A model generated the notes under the pieces. That model had not been told where the DNA came from and made no database searches. It worked only from the letters and a program-made list of their open reading frames with translations. A DNA stretch of 64,000 bases from assembly GCA_026874595.1 (NCBI GenBank), contig CM049313.1, positions 66,826,659-66,890,658 of the forward strand, read 5' to 3'. This DNA comes from Sipunculus nudus (taxonomy: Eukaryota > Annelida > Sipuncula > Golfingiida > Sipunculidae). The translations under genes and the position numbers were made by a program. Shown piece after piece: positions 1-13,105 of the stretch; position 1 is the stretch's first letter, and every line of letters begins with the position of its first letter.

Positions 1-102
1 GTGGGAGCCGACCGTGATAAATCTCTATCGGCTGAGCTTCGAACTCACGATCTCACGGCTTTGAGCCCTGTGCTCCATCCCTGAGCCACAGAAGCCGGTT
101 TC
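1..102 (-). repeat. tRNA-derived SINE (family A), cut by window edge
   Basis: Read on the minus strand, the segment begins with a tRNA-like head. It has a box A-like stretch (TGGCTCAGGG...) and a box B-like GAGTTCGAAGC, followed by the start of the family body. The same head occurs near 6.7, 24.4 and 34.5 kb. The 3' part of the element lies outside the window. Confidence 0.7.
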
Positions 103-1278
103 TATTAATGTGAATAACTGAAGCCACTGCTCAGAACACTAGGCCCGCTGATCTAACTTATTTATTAATTTTGTTGGACGATGGCTTCGAACTCATGATA
201 TCCATTTTTAATGTTAGTATGAAAGCTAGTCTAAACACCTGAAAATGCAATAGTAAGAACATGATAATTAAATAGAAAATTGCTTAATATTTGGTTAAAG
301 CGAATGGCGCATTGCGGACAAAAATATTAAACAGCGTAGGGGACAATGGAAATGTCAAGGAGAAAAAATACAGTATTTACAATTGAATATATTAAATTTA
401 AAGTGAGTTCTAAATAAATAGGCCTATGAAATACAAGTGTTCGGAAGGGTAATATGTTTATACGCGTTTCTAATCTGACATTTATATGCGATTTCATGTA
501 TAACCAGGGAGTAATCTTTACCAGGGCTAATCTGAAACTGCCATACCGGATTAAAGTGTGACGTCGCAGTGTATCTGACAATTATCTGACTTACACCTAT
601 GTAAGTTTAATACAAACAAAGGTTGAACTGACGTATAACTTGCCCATTACGACGGGAAATAGCAACTAATGGCGGTTTGCGTGATTCTGACCAATATGAC
701 GTCATATGCGCTATATACAGAGATTTACGGTGGTTTCCTGTTATTAACTATATTCCCAGTTATAGAAATTTCCATATCCGTCCCGGGAATACCATCAGCT
801 ATGACGTTCAGGCGATGAGCATTCTATCCCTGAGTTAGGGAACAAGGTCAATATCATGAAAATTACTAAAACTACCGCGGCACTTATCTGTTTACGAGCA
901 AATTAACTTGCCCACGCTGTCTGCCTCCCCCCCCCCCCCGCCCCACGATACCAAGCGGTGTATTAACCAGTCACCGCATGTCCAAAGTGGAATGAATAAT
1001 GTTCCTTTAAAAATGTATATATCTCCGCGTGGTCCATGGGAACGAAGTTTTGGTGACATCTCAATTCAATAATGTACTTAATTATTTACTACTGAGCAAA
1101 GAAACATACGAGAAAAAGCCCGAACTAATTACTTTATCAAGGCAAATATTTATGTTGATTCAACAGACCCAGTCAAATAAAACCAAACACATCATTGTAC
1201 GAGATTATTATTATCATTATTACATAAATGACGCAAATTTTCATTTAGCTGTACTACCACGACTTAATTAGTATTCCC

Positions 1279-1324
<46 letters not shown>

Positions 1325-4166
1325 AAGTAAGTTCACATCAAAAGTTTGTAAATTAAAATTAAAGTACGCATCACCAATGCGAGTCTCCTTCCTTATTCGC
1401 TGTTTTCCATGAAGCTCGCAGAAAGTCGCACTAACACATTTTAAAATGTCATGATAATATCAAATAATTCTCTCCTTCCGTTCAATAAAAGGCAAGAAGT
1501 CGGAAATAAAAGTACTACTTAGAGCTGTGCCATGTATAAGGTGCATTTTGCTTTTAGCGGCCTGACGCTCGGAGTTGATATTGTTAGGTAAAGTGTCTCG
1601 GCGACTATGAATCATTCAGGCCACTTAAAGCCGGGCTGGTATGAGGGCAAAACGCCTCTCATTAACTGATGCTATCATTAATAAAATAATCAGCAAGCAC
1701 TCTTGGCAAACTAAAGACCATTAACAACGACTATGAATATGTTTCCACATGAAAATTTTACGTATTCACCGCGTCGTCTCATAGATACATTGTATCGAGT
1801 GTATTTACGAAAAACAAAGGTTTCAGCTCTGGCTGCATCTAAATGAAAGAGATCAAATGAGATGAAGCGTACTTGACACATTTAGCACAGGAAGGACAAC
1901 AGTTTATCAATTTACAAGATAACAATATCGACGCAGATGATAATACCGCCATCGTTATCTTCCTGTAAACCAAAACCATCATTTTAAATATTATTTCCAG
2001 CACAATATGGCATATAAATTAGAGAAATTTAGCTAAATAAAAAAAAATATCATAGACCACTCCATACATGGCCAACTACTAGGTCCTTAACTGAAAAACT
2101 GTGAGCGGGGTAGGAACTGATTGTAGGCGTTTAACCGGGGTGTCACCAGAGGACTTGGACTAAGTTTTTGTATTGCATGTTCTACAAGGGAGTATAACCA
2201 ATGGAGTGTTTAGATAATTTACTGTTCATTTATATGGAATATCATGTTTGGATATAAGCGTGAGAACTTTGGTTAGAGAGCACACGTGTTTTATTTGATG
2301 TTAATTTCAGTGCATTTTAATTCCGTGCGGGCCGTCTCTAAAGTAACGATTGCTTGTTGTAGACTTCAAATGATGGGCACCTGTTTAGTTAGTTTTCTCA
2401 TGGTTTTGTCTCTGCAGGCTTGCCCATATTAAGATTCATGTAATAAATGACAGAGGGAAAAATAGAAAGTGAAGATTGGCCAGAAGACGGTCAAGTCTTG
2501 TGACGTCAACAACTAATAATATTAGACGTAATTAAGACGAACTTCGGGAGAACTGCCTTATTAGCGCCCCAGTTCGTGTAGCCTGATGATATCTGCATTC
2601 CTTTGGCAGGTATGCGTGCATCAGAGTTTAGATAGCTGAGAGATGATGAATATAAGGGTAGATTGTCGGTGTCTGGTGAAGGCCACGATGATTTCGCTGT
2701 AACGGAATTCAGAGCGAGTATCACATTTTGCCAACGGACTGGAATTCTGGCGAATTTACACATTATTGGCGCTTCCAGGAACAGATTGAGGACATTATTT
2801 AAACGCCTAACTGTGGAGGTAGTGGATATTGCTGTGTTGAAACATATTTGGTTACCTAGAGCTGGATGATTCCAGGAGACATTAGCTGTAAAAGACACTG
2901 ACTCTCAGCCAAGTTAGAATCGTCTGTGCCTAAAATAGTGTTGCGTGATCTGTGCCTTGAGAGTATAACCAATACTGCAGCGATGGACTGTTGGTAGTTG
3001 AAGCTCCGTGTATCTAAAGGTGGACTGATTTTACTGTGAACACAGTGCGAGCAAATGGGGAACCGAGCAACGCAACATTCCGATGTCACGTGTTCCATGT
3101 CACCAGGAGAAGTGTAAACAAGGGACTACTCAGTGTACTGAGGTTAACGGACGTTATTTAACTTTCAGAGTGCACGTATGCATGAGTTTCAGCCAGTTGG
3201 GAGACACTTAAAAGAACCTGGTCGTTCATATCTCCAGTGGTGTGACAGGGGGATATCGCACTTAAGCTTCATACAGGTGTGTGTGGTTGTTAATAATAAA
3301 TTTAACGCCACTGGCTAGAACTTTATCCAGTGCTTAGCTATAGGAACAGGCCGGCGAATTTTGTATTCACCAAAAATATCATACAATAGTTGTCAGAAGG
3401 AACTGTATGGTGGCTTGTTAGACATGATCATTTATGAAGCATTAAATAAGTCATGTCTATATCTGAATTGTAACCACATGACCATGAAAATCAACTCCTG
3501 GGAAATAATGAAAAAATACAGCGGCTATTATTAGATATCGTTGAGGCCTTCCAAAATAAGATTTTCTTGATTGTCTACACCTGTTTTATTGGATTACACG
3601 TTTTCCCTCGTAGCTCAACAGATGAGAGACACAAGTGTCTTCATCACGCGGAGCTGCGACCAGTTATTAAAAAAGTAAATCGCATATCAAGGTTCTCTAA
3701 GCAGGATAATTTTTTTATTCATGTAATAGTATGTACAAATTAATCTGGATTTTATCTATATCTGTTAAGAAAATCTTGGGCTAATCTAACATAATATAAA
3801 CAGGTTTATTGCTTTATATTGAACATCGAAGACGTGTAGTTCTTGGTCAAAAGTAAATAATTTTGAATTTCTTAAGCACAATTAAGCACGAAGCAGCAAT
3901 AAAAAGATGCCTTCATCGATGCTTAGAAAGAATACTTTAAATGATTTTTGGTGGCACCATCAGTTGAATGTAAACGAAGGTAACCCAATACAATCAACAC
4001 GATATGGCATTGTAAAGCATTGAATATATAGTTTTTTTTCAGTTCTTGCTATTAATAATCCTGCTGTCATACGTTTACGTAAACCCATTAGATCGAATCT
4101 CTGAGATTCTATCAAGAGTTCCATCAGCGAAAACCTTCAGCTTCGAGGCCTAGCGCCTTTGCCGAC
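103..4166. other. No gene recognised; AT-rich unique DNA with small simple repeats
   Basis: I see no exon, RNA gene or transposon protein here. It holds a C tract (927-939) and an AT microsatellite (about 1276-1322). Near 485-560 is a stretch with CCAGGG...TAATCT motifs, loosely like the small TIR element at 10.2 kb. The longest open frame (2506-2898, minus) has no recognisable domain and no convincing splice context, so it is not called a gene. Confidence 0.5.
1276..1322. repeat. AT dinucleotide microsatellite
   Basis: Nearly pure alternating AT of about 45 bp, with one interruption near its left end. Confidence 0.9.
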
Positions 4167-4635
4167 ATAGGCTACATCTATTGTTTTACACGCCCGTCTA
4201 ATGACGGGAGTATTATGGTATATCCGTCCGTCCATCCTTACCGGGGCTTTGATGGATTTTTACGAAACTCACCATAACTACTTCCCAACAGATTATCTCG
4301 CCCGAGTTCGATTATGGGCAACATCCACGCATTTTAATAAAGTCACGGGCCACTACAGACTTCTTTGTGGCATCGCCGCAATAACGTACGAAGAATATGA
4401 AGGATTTTGATATAACTCGTCAGAAATATTAATCAATATCATTACCCGCCTAAGTCCGATGTCCGATGCATATTTTTATGAGGTCAGAGGTCACCGCACT
4501 TTGGAGGCACCTTACCAAAAGTCCTATGGATATTCATGAAACTCATTATACATATTTACCAATAGAGTTTCTCACTTGAATTACCGTCTCATGAAAATTC
4601 AAGCATTTTTAATGAGGTCAGAGGTCGATACAGAT
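4167..4635 (+). repeat. Dispersed repeat with internal duplicated modules
   Basis: It begins with a palindromic CGTCTAATGACG motif, then a GTCCGTCCGTCC stretch. Similar motifs are familiar to me from abundant molluscan repeats. Two blocks near 4243-4350 and 4520-4632 are diverged copies of one module: each runs 'atggatnnttannaaactca...' and ends in 'gcattttaat', a short gap, then 'gtcannGgtC'-like sequence. A third partial copy ends near 4500. The open frame at 4201-4410 is just this repeat translated. Confidence 0.45.
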
Positions 4636-6574
4636 ACACGACGGGCTTATTATGCACGATTGCAGTGTTCTTGTTATATACATACTTTAGATAATCTCCC
4701 TCCACTCTCTTGCGCTCCTAAAATAACTCTCAATAAAACATGTTTACATTTTATATTTTGATTATTTTATTATGAAGATATCTCTAATCCAGAAAACTAA
4801 CCCTTTAACGCATACCAGGCCTCCCACCCCTACTTTAATCCGCCCCGCCACATGTTGTCCCATAAACAGCTGGTAATGTTGGTAAATATGACTTGCGATG
4901 TAATGGCGGATCCGAATTCCATCTATGATATACAAGCTTCATGCAACCAGCCAGACACAAGGATTACTTCTTCCTGCTCAGCCAGAATTATTTTGTCTTA
5001 CGTTAATGCAAAAATAATATGTGGTTATGAATTATCCTTATAAGAAACCCTTGTAAGTTTAAGAAATGTCTTCTTTTAATCCAAACGTTCCTACAAGTGC
5101 ACAACTGATATAATAATAAAGTTCCTGGGTGAAGATAAAAACTATGGGCGTTCTGAAGAACGTTCTTTCTTTTTTTGTATTATCTCGAGATTCATTCTTT
5201 ATAGACTTCTCCTTATTTTATAACCTTTACCTTTTTGTTCTAAACTCTACACGAGTTTAAATTAATGAATCACGGTCTCATTAATAACAAGTTCTTCTGG
5301 TGTTTTCTTAGAGAGCAACATGTAATTAAATATATACAACATGTAATAAGCCCCCTTACTTTTTTCATATGGTTATCGTTGAGTTGTCATTGTTTTCTGA
5401 ATGTACCTCAAAATAAAGTCGTCATCGTTTATATTTTTAAGAATGTCACCGGGTGTTTTCTAATGAAGCACATTTCATTTCCTATTTTTTAAAATTTAAT
5501 ATAGCACATCATGCATGCTCTTAAAGGTGGAGAATACCACTAATGTTTTTGAGGTTTTTTTCAGCTTAAAACAGAGTTTCGGCAAGGGTCCAGAGCACGC
5601 AAGTTGCCCGTTTATTTGCAGTTCCCGGGGTCTCCCTTGGGATCGTTACCACTGTGATCGCCTGTGTAAGCCCTGGTATCAGCGGCAATTTCCAACAAGA
5701 CACATTAGGCTAAATGCTAATACTCAAACTTTGATTTGTCTCAGAAAATAATACTTAGCATGGAAAAACTATCACGATGCCGATGTCATAGGCGAGGTAA
5801 TTCAAAGAAGAGAAGTGATAGTTCACACTGCTTTTAGTCCAATGATGATGGTGCTTAAATATTGTATATCAATGACACGTACTTATATACGTGTTCCTTG
5901 GTGCTTTTAAATAATTAATTGTATGATACTCTTTGTTTGAGATGAAATCACTTCATAGCTTAGGGACCATTTCGGCTAGTTTATTACCCGTTTCCCGACA
6001 ACATGCGCCATTTTGCAAACTTCAGGATAAATAGATACAGGACATTGCCTTGCCCTGGTCATACCTTGGTGGGTAATACGGAAGTAAAGGTAATAGAATA
6101 ATCAGAGCCGAGTTTACGGTTCACCAAACCTGTGGTTGCATCACAAGAGAGATCTCACTCCAAAAAGGAAGCGACTCGAGATAGGTCACGCCTCGGTGAA
6201 CTGCATGCGGTTGAAATGTATCTACAAACGGATAATATGCAATGTGTCTCCAAATATAAAATAATGGCCGGGAACAAATTTCCCTTTCATTAGAATAATA
6301 TAAATTAAAAGATTACGTTTAACCAAATTACCTACACAATTTAATGGTTTTTTTCTTGATAGGTATCTTGGTCCTCTTCAAAATTTCATCAAAGTCCTTT
6401 CACAAACTGTAGACAAACCAACAACAACTCAATGCACATAATGTCTACGGGCGACTTTATCAACTGACAGCCACGGAGACCGTGAGAGACATGCACAGAA
6501 ATATTCCACAAATATTTGAAGCAAATAGTACATTATAGAATTATTTTCTAAAATTTTGACCAAGGCAACCAGGC
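4636..6574. other. No gene recognised
   Basis: AT-rich DNA with a few short open frames (for example 4852-5043, 5265-5492, 5515-5751) that show no domain, start context or splice signals I can support. I see no repeat in it. Confidence 0.5.
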
Positions 6575-6772
6575 TCAGTGTGGCGCACCTGCAGGCCCCG
6601 GGTGTAAGTTCATCCTTACTTTTCATAACACCGAGTAACCCCCGAAAGGCGCACTCATGTTTGAGTATAACACGGCCCTTGAGCAAAGTCTTCAACGCTC
6701 CTCGGCTAAGATTCGAACTCCTGATCTCCCGGCGTTGAGCCCTGTGTTCTACATCTAGACCACAAAAGCCGA
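6575..6772 (-). repeat. tRNA-derived SINE (family A), internally shortened
   Basis: On the minus strand it has the tRNA-like head (high coordinates, near 6700-6772; box B-like GGAGTTCGAATC). A body segment with the family's CGAAAGGCGCACTC motif follows. Relative to the copy at 34.2 kb it lacks part of the middle and much of the 3' end. No clear target-site duplication was found. Confidence 0.65.
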
Positions 6773-7701
6773 AGAAAAGCACCTTAATTAACGAACTGTA
6801 GTTATCAGAGCAACACACATTAAATCTATCCTCCTGAGAGATGGAGTCGATTCGCCGGTAAAACGGTAAACTAGAGCTTTTCCGTTAAACTCGTATATAT
6901 TTTGCCTGAAATCCATCATTATCACTTACGCCGGGTCTATAAATGCATATAATTTTCCGATATATGAAGTAATCAGATTCGAGAGAGAAAAGAGGCTTTT
7001 TGTGGTGGCTTAGAGCGGCCAATGCCTACTTCAGTACTCTATGTCGTTTGATTTGCGATCAGTGAATCTAGCTTTCAGTCAATGTTTCCCTTTCGTACTA
7101 TGCTTCCAATATCTATTTCGCAAACATTGCTATCCTGCTGTCAACGTTCGGTATTTGTACAGACTTTGAATGACAACGTTAAACATCATTCCTATACCTC
7201 TTGTCTCGTGAGTCACAGACTCAGTGAATCGGGCGACGTGGTACTTTCCTTGATACATTCACAAGGCCACAATCCACCTATACACTAAACATTATCATTC
7301 ACGACGCCTCGGCCTTTTAAACCCGTTCGGCTGAGTCAAACAAAAGGCCATTTGTTTTGACTAGGCCTAACTAATTTCTAAAGGCCGAAGCTTTGTAAAT
7401 ATATATATTTCACAACATAAACAAATGATCAAAACACGATTCAGCGATAAATTATGCTTTAGATTTCCCAGAAAACAGAATATAATCTGTGAATAAATTT
7501 ATTGCCCTCCTTCACCCCCCTAAATAAAAAAATACAACGTACATTCCAATATATGTATATATCATGTAAATATGTATTTCGTTTAAATTTTTAACAAGAG
7601 TTTCAAACAAAATGAAGTATTACTTTGAATTCACTTAAATATACTTATCCCTAAAACAGGGGACTGGTAAGCCGCCTTGTTAGTCTTTGATTTAGGCCCT
7701 A

Positions 7702-7753
<52 letters not shown>

Positions 7754-8075
7754 CTGTAATCAGTAAGCCACATTAATAATAGTAAATAGCAACTGTGCAT
7801 AAAATTTCTGATACTGATATTATGTACAGCTTAATTTGTACAGCTCTGTATTAGAGATTTTAGTTAACTTTATAACATGTCAAGACTAATCAACAAACAC
7901 AGAAGCAGAGCTAGTGGTAAAGTGAAACAGAATATACATCAACGGAGCTAGAGGGCAATGAATAGCATCCTTCCTCCACAAGTGGTAAGCACGGTGATTA
8001 CAGAGCGCAGGACCAAATGGTCAGGCATTATTGTGACGTTTATAGCTTTGCATTTTGGGAAATGCAGATGTGAGA
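6773..8075. other. No gene recognised; contains a TA microsatellite
   Basis: Unique-looking AT-rich sequence. The only structured element is the TA tract listed separately. The open frame at 7082-7288 has no supportable identity. Confidence 0.5.
7704..7751. repeat. TA microsatellite
   Basis: Uninterrupted alternating TA, about 48 bp. Confidence 0.95.
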
Positions 8076-8160
8076 CGTTACAGTTAGACTGGCACCACGC
8101 TCAAAGCTATTATGGCTGAAGGCTATAATAGTGCGGGGTACCAGTCTACATTACAGTCTG
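8076..8160. repeat. Imperfect palindrome, possible MITE remnant
   Basis: A left arm AGACTGGCACCACGC...CTATTAT is mirrored by a right arm CTATAATAG...GCGGGGTACCAGTCT around a 9-base centre. The pairing continues weakly outward. No target-site duplication is evident. It could be a small TIR element or a hairpin of another kind. Confidence 0.4.
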
Positions 8161-10201
8161 TTTCGCTCGCGTCCTAAGCATCACGCATAGCGTCCGAGGG
8201 AGTCTTGGGTTTTATGGTTCGACTTCCCAACGGAAGCTCCATGTTGTAATAAACAAATCATGGCCTTATCTTGTATAAACATTTTTCAATGCATGTGTAT
8301 TCTGAAGATTTTACACACATAAGACCAGCGGCCAGTGCTTCAAACAACTGGGGTATTTAGAATCCGTCGGCATTCATCTTTATCACTAAAGGAGGCATTC
8401 AATCCATTGCAGCACAGATACAGTATATTAATTCCTATTTATCTGAGCTTTGCTGTTAAAACATGCTGAGGTGACGTCTTGAGGGGCGTTTTGTACTTCA
8501 AGGATACGTGCAAACTCACAATTCAAACATTAATATAAGAAACCTAGAGCCTTCTATAAATTTTACAATTACACGTTTGCTTCTTTGTGGTTACATATCC
8601 ACCAAGCACGTGGGATGTACAATGTTTTTTGCTTAAAAAAGGATCCAGGGTTTACCAGACAATTCTCTCAAAGGTCACTCAGGAATTGTTGCGGGGAACA
8701 AAACATATTCATGATTACACGATCCTCTTCCATATGTGGACATGAGCTATATTAACTATAGAAGACTGGCAATTGATACTGAGCGGCAACCTCTTGGGTC
8801 ACCGGTTGGTTTTGATTGTGTGTAGAAGCATGCGGCTTCTTCATCATCTCTATTATTCATGCCCCTGTTATTTTCTTAAGACAGGGTTTGTCCGAGACGG
8901 AAACAAGAATTAGTGTAATTGAAATCTTCTGATGCACTGTGAAATATTGATAACCCAGACACGATTTGATCGATTCTCTGCCCGAATTCACTTATTGTCT
9001 TTCATATTTCCATTAACTATCTTTTTCAATGACACAACTAACATATTTGTCTAGTAAAAAAAAAAAAAAAACAGGACGCAGGGGAAAACGAGGACAATAT
9101 CAAACCTGACCCCAACCGGAACCTGAGCGGCCAAGTGTAGCTGAATAAGGTTGCACAGGCTGATTTTTTTTTTAAATTAAGCTTTAAATCCCTTTGACAA
9201 AACATTTCAATCAGATAAATAACACCCTAAGCACATTTATTAAGACTTCATTGTGAGATTTAATTTTTATCATACTAAGGCTCTTCATCTTATGTTACAA
9301 GAGTTTGTTTGTTTAAAGTCAAATATAAATCTATATTAAAGGGCCTCTCCTGTATAAAATAAGATATCCTCAAAGAAAGTGGATTTAATACACGCATTTT
9401 CAACAAGAGATCAATGTTGATATTTATACGGGATTAAAAGAAGCAATAACATTTTATGGTTTATATTGAAATACATGATATGTATTCAGTGACCTACGTT
9501 TGTGTTACAGAACATACATACAATATTTATTAGATAAACATTGCCTCTGATGTTCCCAGGGTTTATCGGAAAATCACCAACAAGGAAAAAATAGATACAA
9601 ACCATTGTATAAATAAACGCTCATGTCCGCTGAATGATGTATGTTTATTTACGAAAGCTCTAATATTCATAAACGTAACACGACCAAGCGGCTTCACAGG
9701 CCGGTTTATTCGTGATGAATGTTGCATTACAGCCATGATGGTTGGTACACTAGTAAGTCTGGGAGTCGGTGTAAAGACGTCAAGCTAGCCCCCATTACAG
9801 TTTACCCCCCCCCCCCCCTCCCGGGGGGATAGTCTGAACTTAATCCCAGGTTACCTACCGCAGAGAAGAGAATATCCCTAGATGGTTTAACTATAAACCT
9901 AGAAGATTATATTAATGCTAATTATATTTTATGTTTTTAACAAATTACAGGTAAGCTGAACAAAAATTAGCTAGTCAATAAATGAAAACTAAAAAAAGTT
10001 GCAATATATTCATTAAAATAGTTTTAACTCGTACTCTTCACCACAATCCTTGAAACAATACACACAAGAATAAGATATACAAAGATCCGACTTCGATTGT
10101 GAAATCAGGAGATAGGAATTATAATTATTATATATACATAAACCTGAATAACATCTGTTTTCCGATGAGTCAGTCTTAAATTGTAAGAGGCGCTTTGGGA
10201 C
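8161..10201. other. No gene recognised; simple tracts only
   Basis: AT-rich DNA with an A tract near 9056-9070 and a 14-base C tract at 9805-9818. I see no coding exon or transposon protein. Confidence 0.5.
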
Positions 10202-10308
10202 CGATTTCAAGTTACCCCCGGAGGTCATCCGAAGTTTATTCTTAATTATCCCGGATAATCTGAAATAAAGTTACCGGGATAATCTTAAGCGGGGGTAATC
10301 TGAAATCG
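10202..10308. mobile_element. Very short TIR element (mini-MITE)
   Basis: About 107 bp bounded by inverted repeats. The left end is CGATTTCAAGTTACCCCCG; the right end, reverse-complemented, is CGATTTCAGATTACCCCCG (two mismatches in 19). The inside carries further copies of a GGATAATCT(GAAAT/TAAG) motif. Similar words occur near 485-560 and 33.1 kb. Class unknown; no transposase and no certain target-site duplication. Confidence 0.5.
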
Positions 10309-10667
10309 TTACACCGGTTGTTCGTACCAGTGGTTCGTGACAGGATACTAATTACGAAAATGCAGGCCTTAATTCCTGATTGGCAGGTGTTTCTCGACAT
10401 AGTCTCCTGACTAAAAATCATCTCTGTTTTAGGCCATACACAATTTATAGTTCAATGGATTCGCCCCTCCCATTTTTCGTGGTTCATTTATTTTTTTGGC
10501 AAATGAAGACTAGGTCCGTTTTGGTAATTTATATATAATCTGGTAAAATTCATGTATTGTGTCTCGACAGGTAAATAAAGGGAAACCAGCAATCGCCCGT
10601 TGCAAATTTTTTTTGTTTCTTAGAGTCCGTGTTACAATAACTCTTATGTGTGTGGCCTTAAGGTATC

Positions 10668-11098
10668 ATTATTGGTGAATCCCCTATACCTAAAATCAGT
10701 CACAGAGTGGTTAATATTCATATTAAGTCCCATAAAGTATGCACTATTTTAAACCTGGTACAATCATTTTGAATGAAAATTAAAATTTCAGTTTAAGGTT
10801 TGAAAGAAACATGATAGAGTTTTTGAGATATTTTCATGTAGATCAATATTAGTCCATTGAAAACAGGATTATTTTTACCGGGGGCTTAAAATCGTGTACT
10901 TTTAATTAATTTAAAAATGAATTTATTTTTAATTATTACAAAATCGTGTGAAAATGAATGATAACTTAAACATTATGCATACTATCAGAAAGATCAACGT
11001 ACCAGGGTTAAAATAATGGAACACTTTATGGGCCGGTCTAATATTAATTTAATGCACTTTTGAATTGAATTTAGATATAGGGGATTCTCACAATAATT
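10668..11098. mobile_element. MITE-like element with about 90-bp TIRs
   Basis: The two ends are inverted copies over roughly 90 bp. The left end reads ATTATTGGTGAATCCCCTAT and the right end, reverse-complemented, reads ATTATTGTGAGAATCCCCTA. The match continues through CCCATAAAGT and TATTTTAAACCTGGTAC in the same order. The core of about 230 bp is AT-rich and non-coding. This fits a non-autonomous DNA transposon. I could not fix a target-site duplication, so the superfamily is open. Confidence 0.65.
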
Positions 11099-12534
11099 CT
11101 AACTTAACCATTTTGTCTTCTGTTGATTCTTTCTTATCTTACTTCCTTCATGGTGGTCAAAGTAGTTTTCTTTTCATTCACTGGTTTTATACTACGTGGA
11201 TAAACTACAGTTTGCCATTATATCCATAGAGTACAGTAAATAAGCTTTAATTTTTAATGACGTCACCGAGGAGGTTATGTTTTGTCTGATTGTCTTTTGT
11301 TTGCCTTTGATTGTCTTGTAACCGGATTACGTCCAATAAATGTATTAAGCGATATCCATTAAACTTTGTCAAGCTTTGGGACACTAAGCCAGGGCAAACA
11401 CGCTGTAAATTAAGATTGCGGGTCCAGAAAAAGGGGCGGGTCCAGTCTGGGTGTTTTACCTGTCGCAGACGAGTGATCTGCTGAGAACTACAAGCATTTC
11501 TTACAGCAGTTCCTAGAATTATTTGATATACAAGGGTTGTGTGATAACCTGTCTTTTTTATATTCTATCATCTTAGATAAGTGTTTTACATATCACATGT
11601 TACCTTGATATTAAACCATGAAGATGTGTTAGCTTTGCTAGCTTAATCAGACATTTAAGTCCGTATAAAACTGGCATGACACTTTCTGTGTACAATGCAC
11701 ACACTTAACGATGGACTTAAACAAGTATTAAAAATATATATTCTTCAACACATATTCTTTGATCACTGACGTATTGTATAAGCATGTTAGATCTGGTTTA
11801 AATAAGTACACGTATTATATAAATTGCTAATTTATTAAAATAAATGAATCAAAGATACTGTAGGGGCTCAGTCTGAATTAAGTTTTCTAATGGGTTAACA
11901 TCGCCTTTTCAAATGAAAATACATAAATAGAATAAAATCTACTTTATCTGATCCAAGGGAGCTTGAATGGTTAAGCCACACATAAACATGTGTCGGGTGT
12001 TATACAGCTTGAACTAACTTATTTAACTGTAAGAATATACGGATATATTTTCACCTTCATTTTTTATATGTATTAAATCTTGTATGTGCGCCTGTTATGC
12101 CTGCCAAGCTACGCTTACTCCTATGAAAATAAATATTAATGATCCATCGCCAAGGCAACGAAAAGAATTTGATATTTGCAATTTGATAAACGCCTCTGCA
12201 AAAACTAATTCATTGTGTTACCAATGTTGTTGGCTATCTCCATTCTTGAGATGTTCATTTGCCTATGATCAGGAAGCGAACAGCCTGTGCCATTTTTTTT
12301 TTTATACAGGTACTAATCATGCTATTTTAACGCTAGCTCCTCGTCTATGAGTTCGATTTTGTGTGTATGTGTGTTTGAGGGGTGCCCCCCCCCCCCCCGC
12401 TACGTGTCATTCATGCATTAATCAATTTTGGTTCAAACACACCTGAATGTAGACACGCCATAACACTATTGATAACATCTGCACCAAAATGTATAAAATA
12501 GAACGTAATACGATGCCTGGATGAATGTCACTGC
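11099..12534. other. No gene recognised
   Basis: AT-rich unique-looking DNA. It contains a C tract near 12386-12398. The open frame 12084-12350 includes a T tract and shows no domain. Confidence 0.5.
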
Positions 12535-12760
12535 GGTAGGACCTACTTTAGTTGCTCATCCTAACGGTCCGTCCAGTGAATGTGGCGATTCCCTGATATA
12601 TGCATATAAGTACGTCACAAGGCCGTTAAAAATGGCGATTCCCGTTGATTTGAATATGTGTACCGCCTGCTTCAGTTTTGATAAAAAATGTAAATGATCG
12701 AATCTTCATCTTTCATCTTCGGTGAAACTCCAATATTGTTGACGTCATAGGAAAACACCT
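12535..12760 (+). repeat. Dispersed repeat, copy 1 (partner at 26.0 kb)
   Basis: It shares an ordered series of blocks with 26040-26240: AGTGAATG...CGATTCCC, then GCATAT(A/T)AGTACGTCACA, then a second GATTCCC, then CTTCATCT...GTGAAA. Both copies are diverged. Coding content is absent. Probably an old transposon fragment of unknown class. Confidence 0.5.
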
Positions 12761-13009
12761 TCAGTTTATACGGTGTTGACAGGTGTCTCTGACTACCACC
12801 ATTGTCGGTTATACGAGTCGTTTCGCCCATAGGCGAGTGTTGGTAAGATGAAGTGTTATATAATTTTCTCTCTACTAGCGGCAAACAACATAGCTAATTC
12901 ATTCGCTGAGTCATGTCAATTTAAAGCGTTTATATCGATTTCAACTAGGATATCAAAGATTCCTTCAACAGGAATGGTCCGATCTTATCAAAAAGACTTG
13001 AAGTCTTGA

Positions 13010-13105
13010 AGATTTGAAGATTCGAACCCACGCCTCATAGCTAGTTACCCTGCTGAATATTTAACCACACGAGGCGGTTAGTCAAATTTCTTCAAAAGTT
13101 TACTT
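13010..13105 (-). repeat. tRNA-like SINE head (diverged)
   Basis: The minus strand carries a box B-like GTGGGTTCGAATC preceded by a box A-like CGTGTGGTTAAATATT at roughly tRNA spacing. The same layout recurs at 13440-13540. The loops do not fold into a clean cloverleaf by eye, so it is read as SINE debris and not as a working tRNA gene. Confidence 0.4.

Noticed and set aside
2506-2898. 130-residue minus-strand open frame
   Set aside because: Longest frame in the left part, but it has no domain and no splice signals, it overlaps a plus-strand frame, and its composition is ordinary.
5815-5850. Second convertase exon (minus-strand NYHFFFE-like peptide)
   Set aside because: Only three or four residues fit, with no supporting acceptor, donor or flanking similarity.
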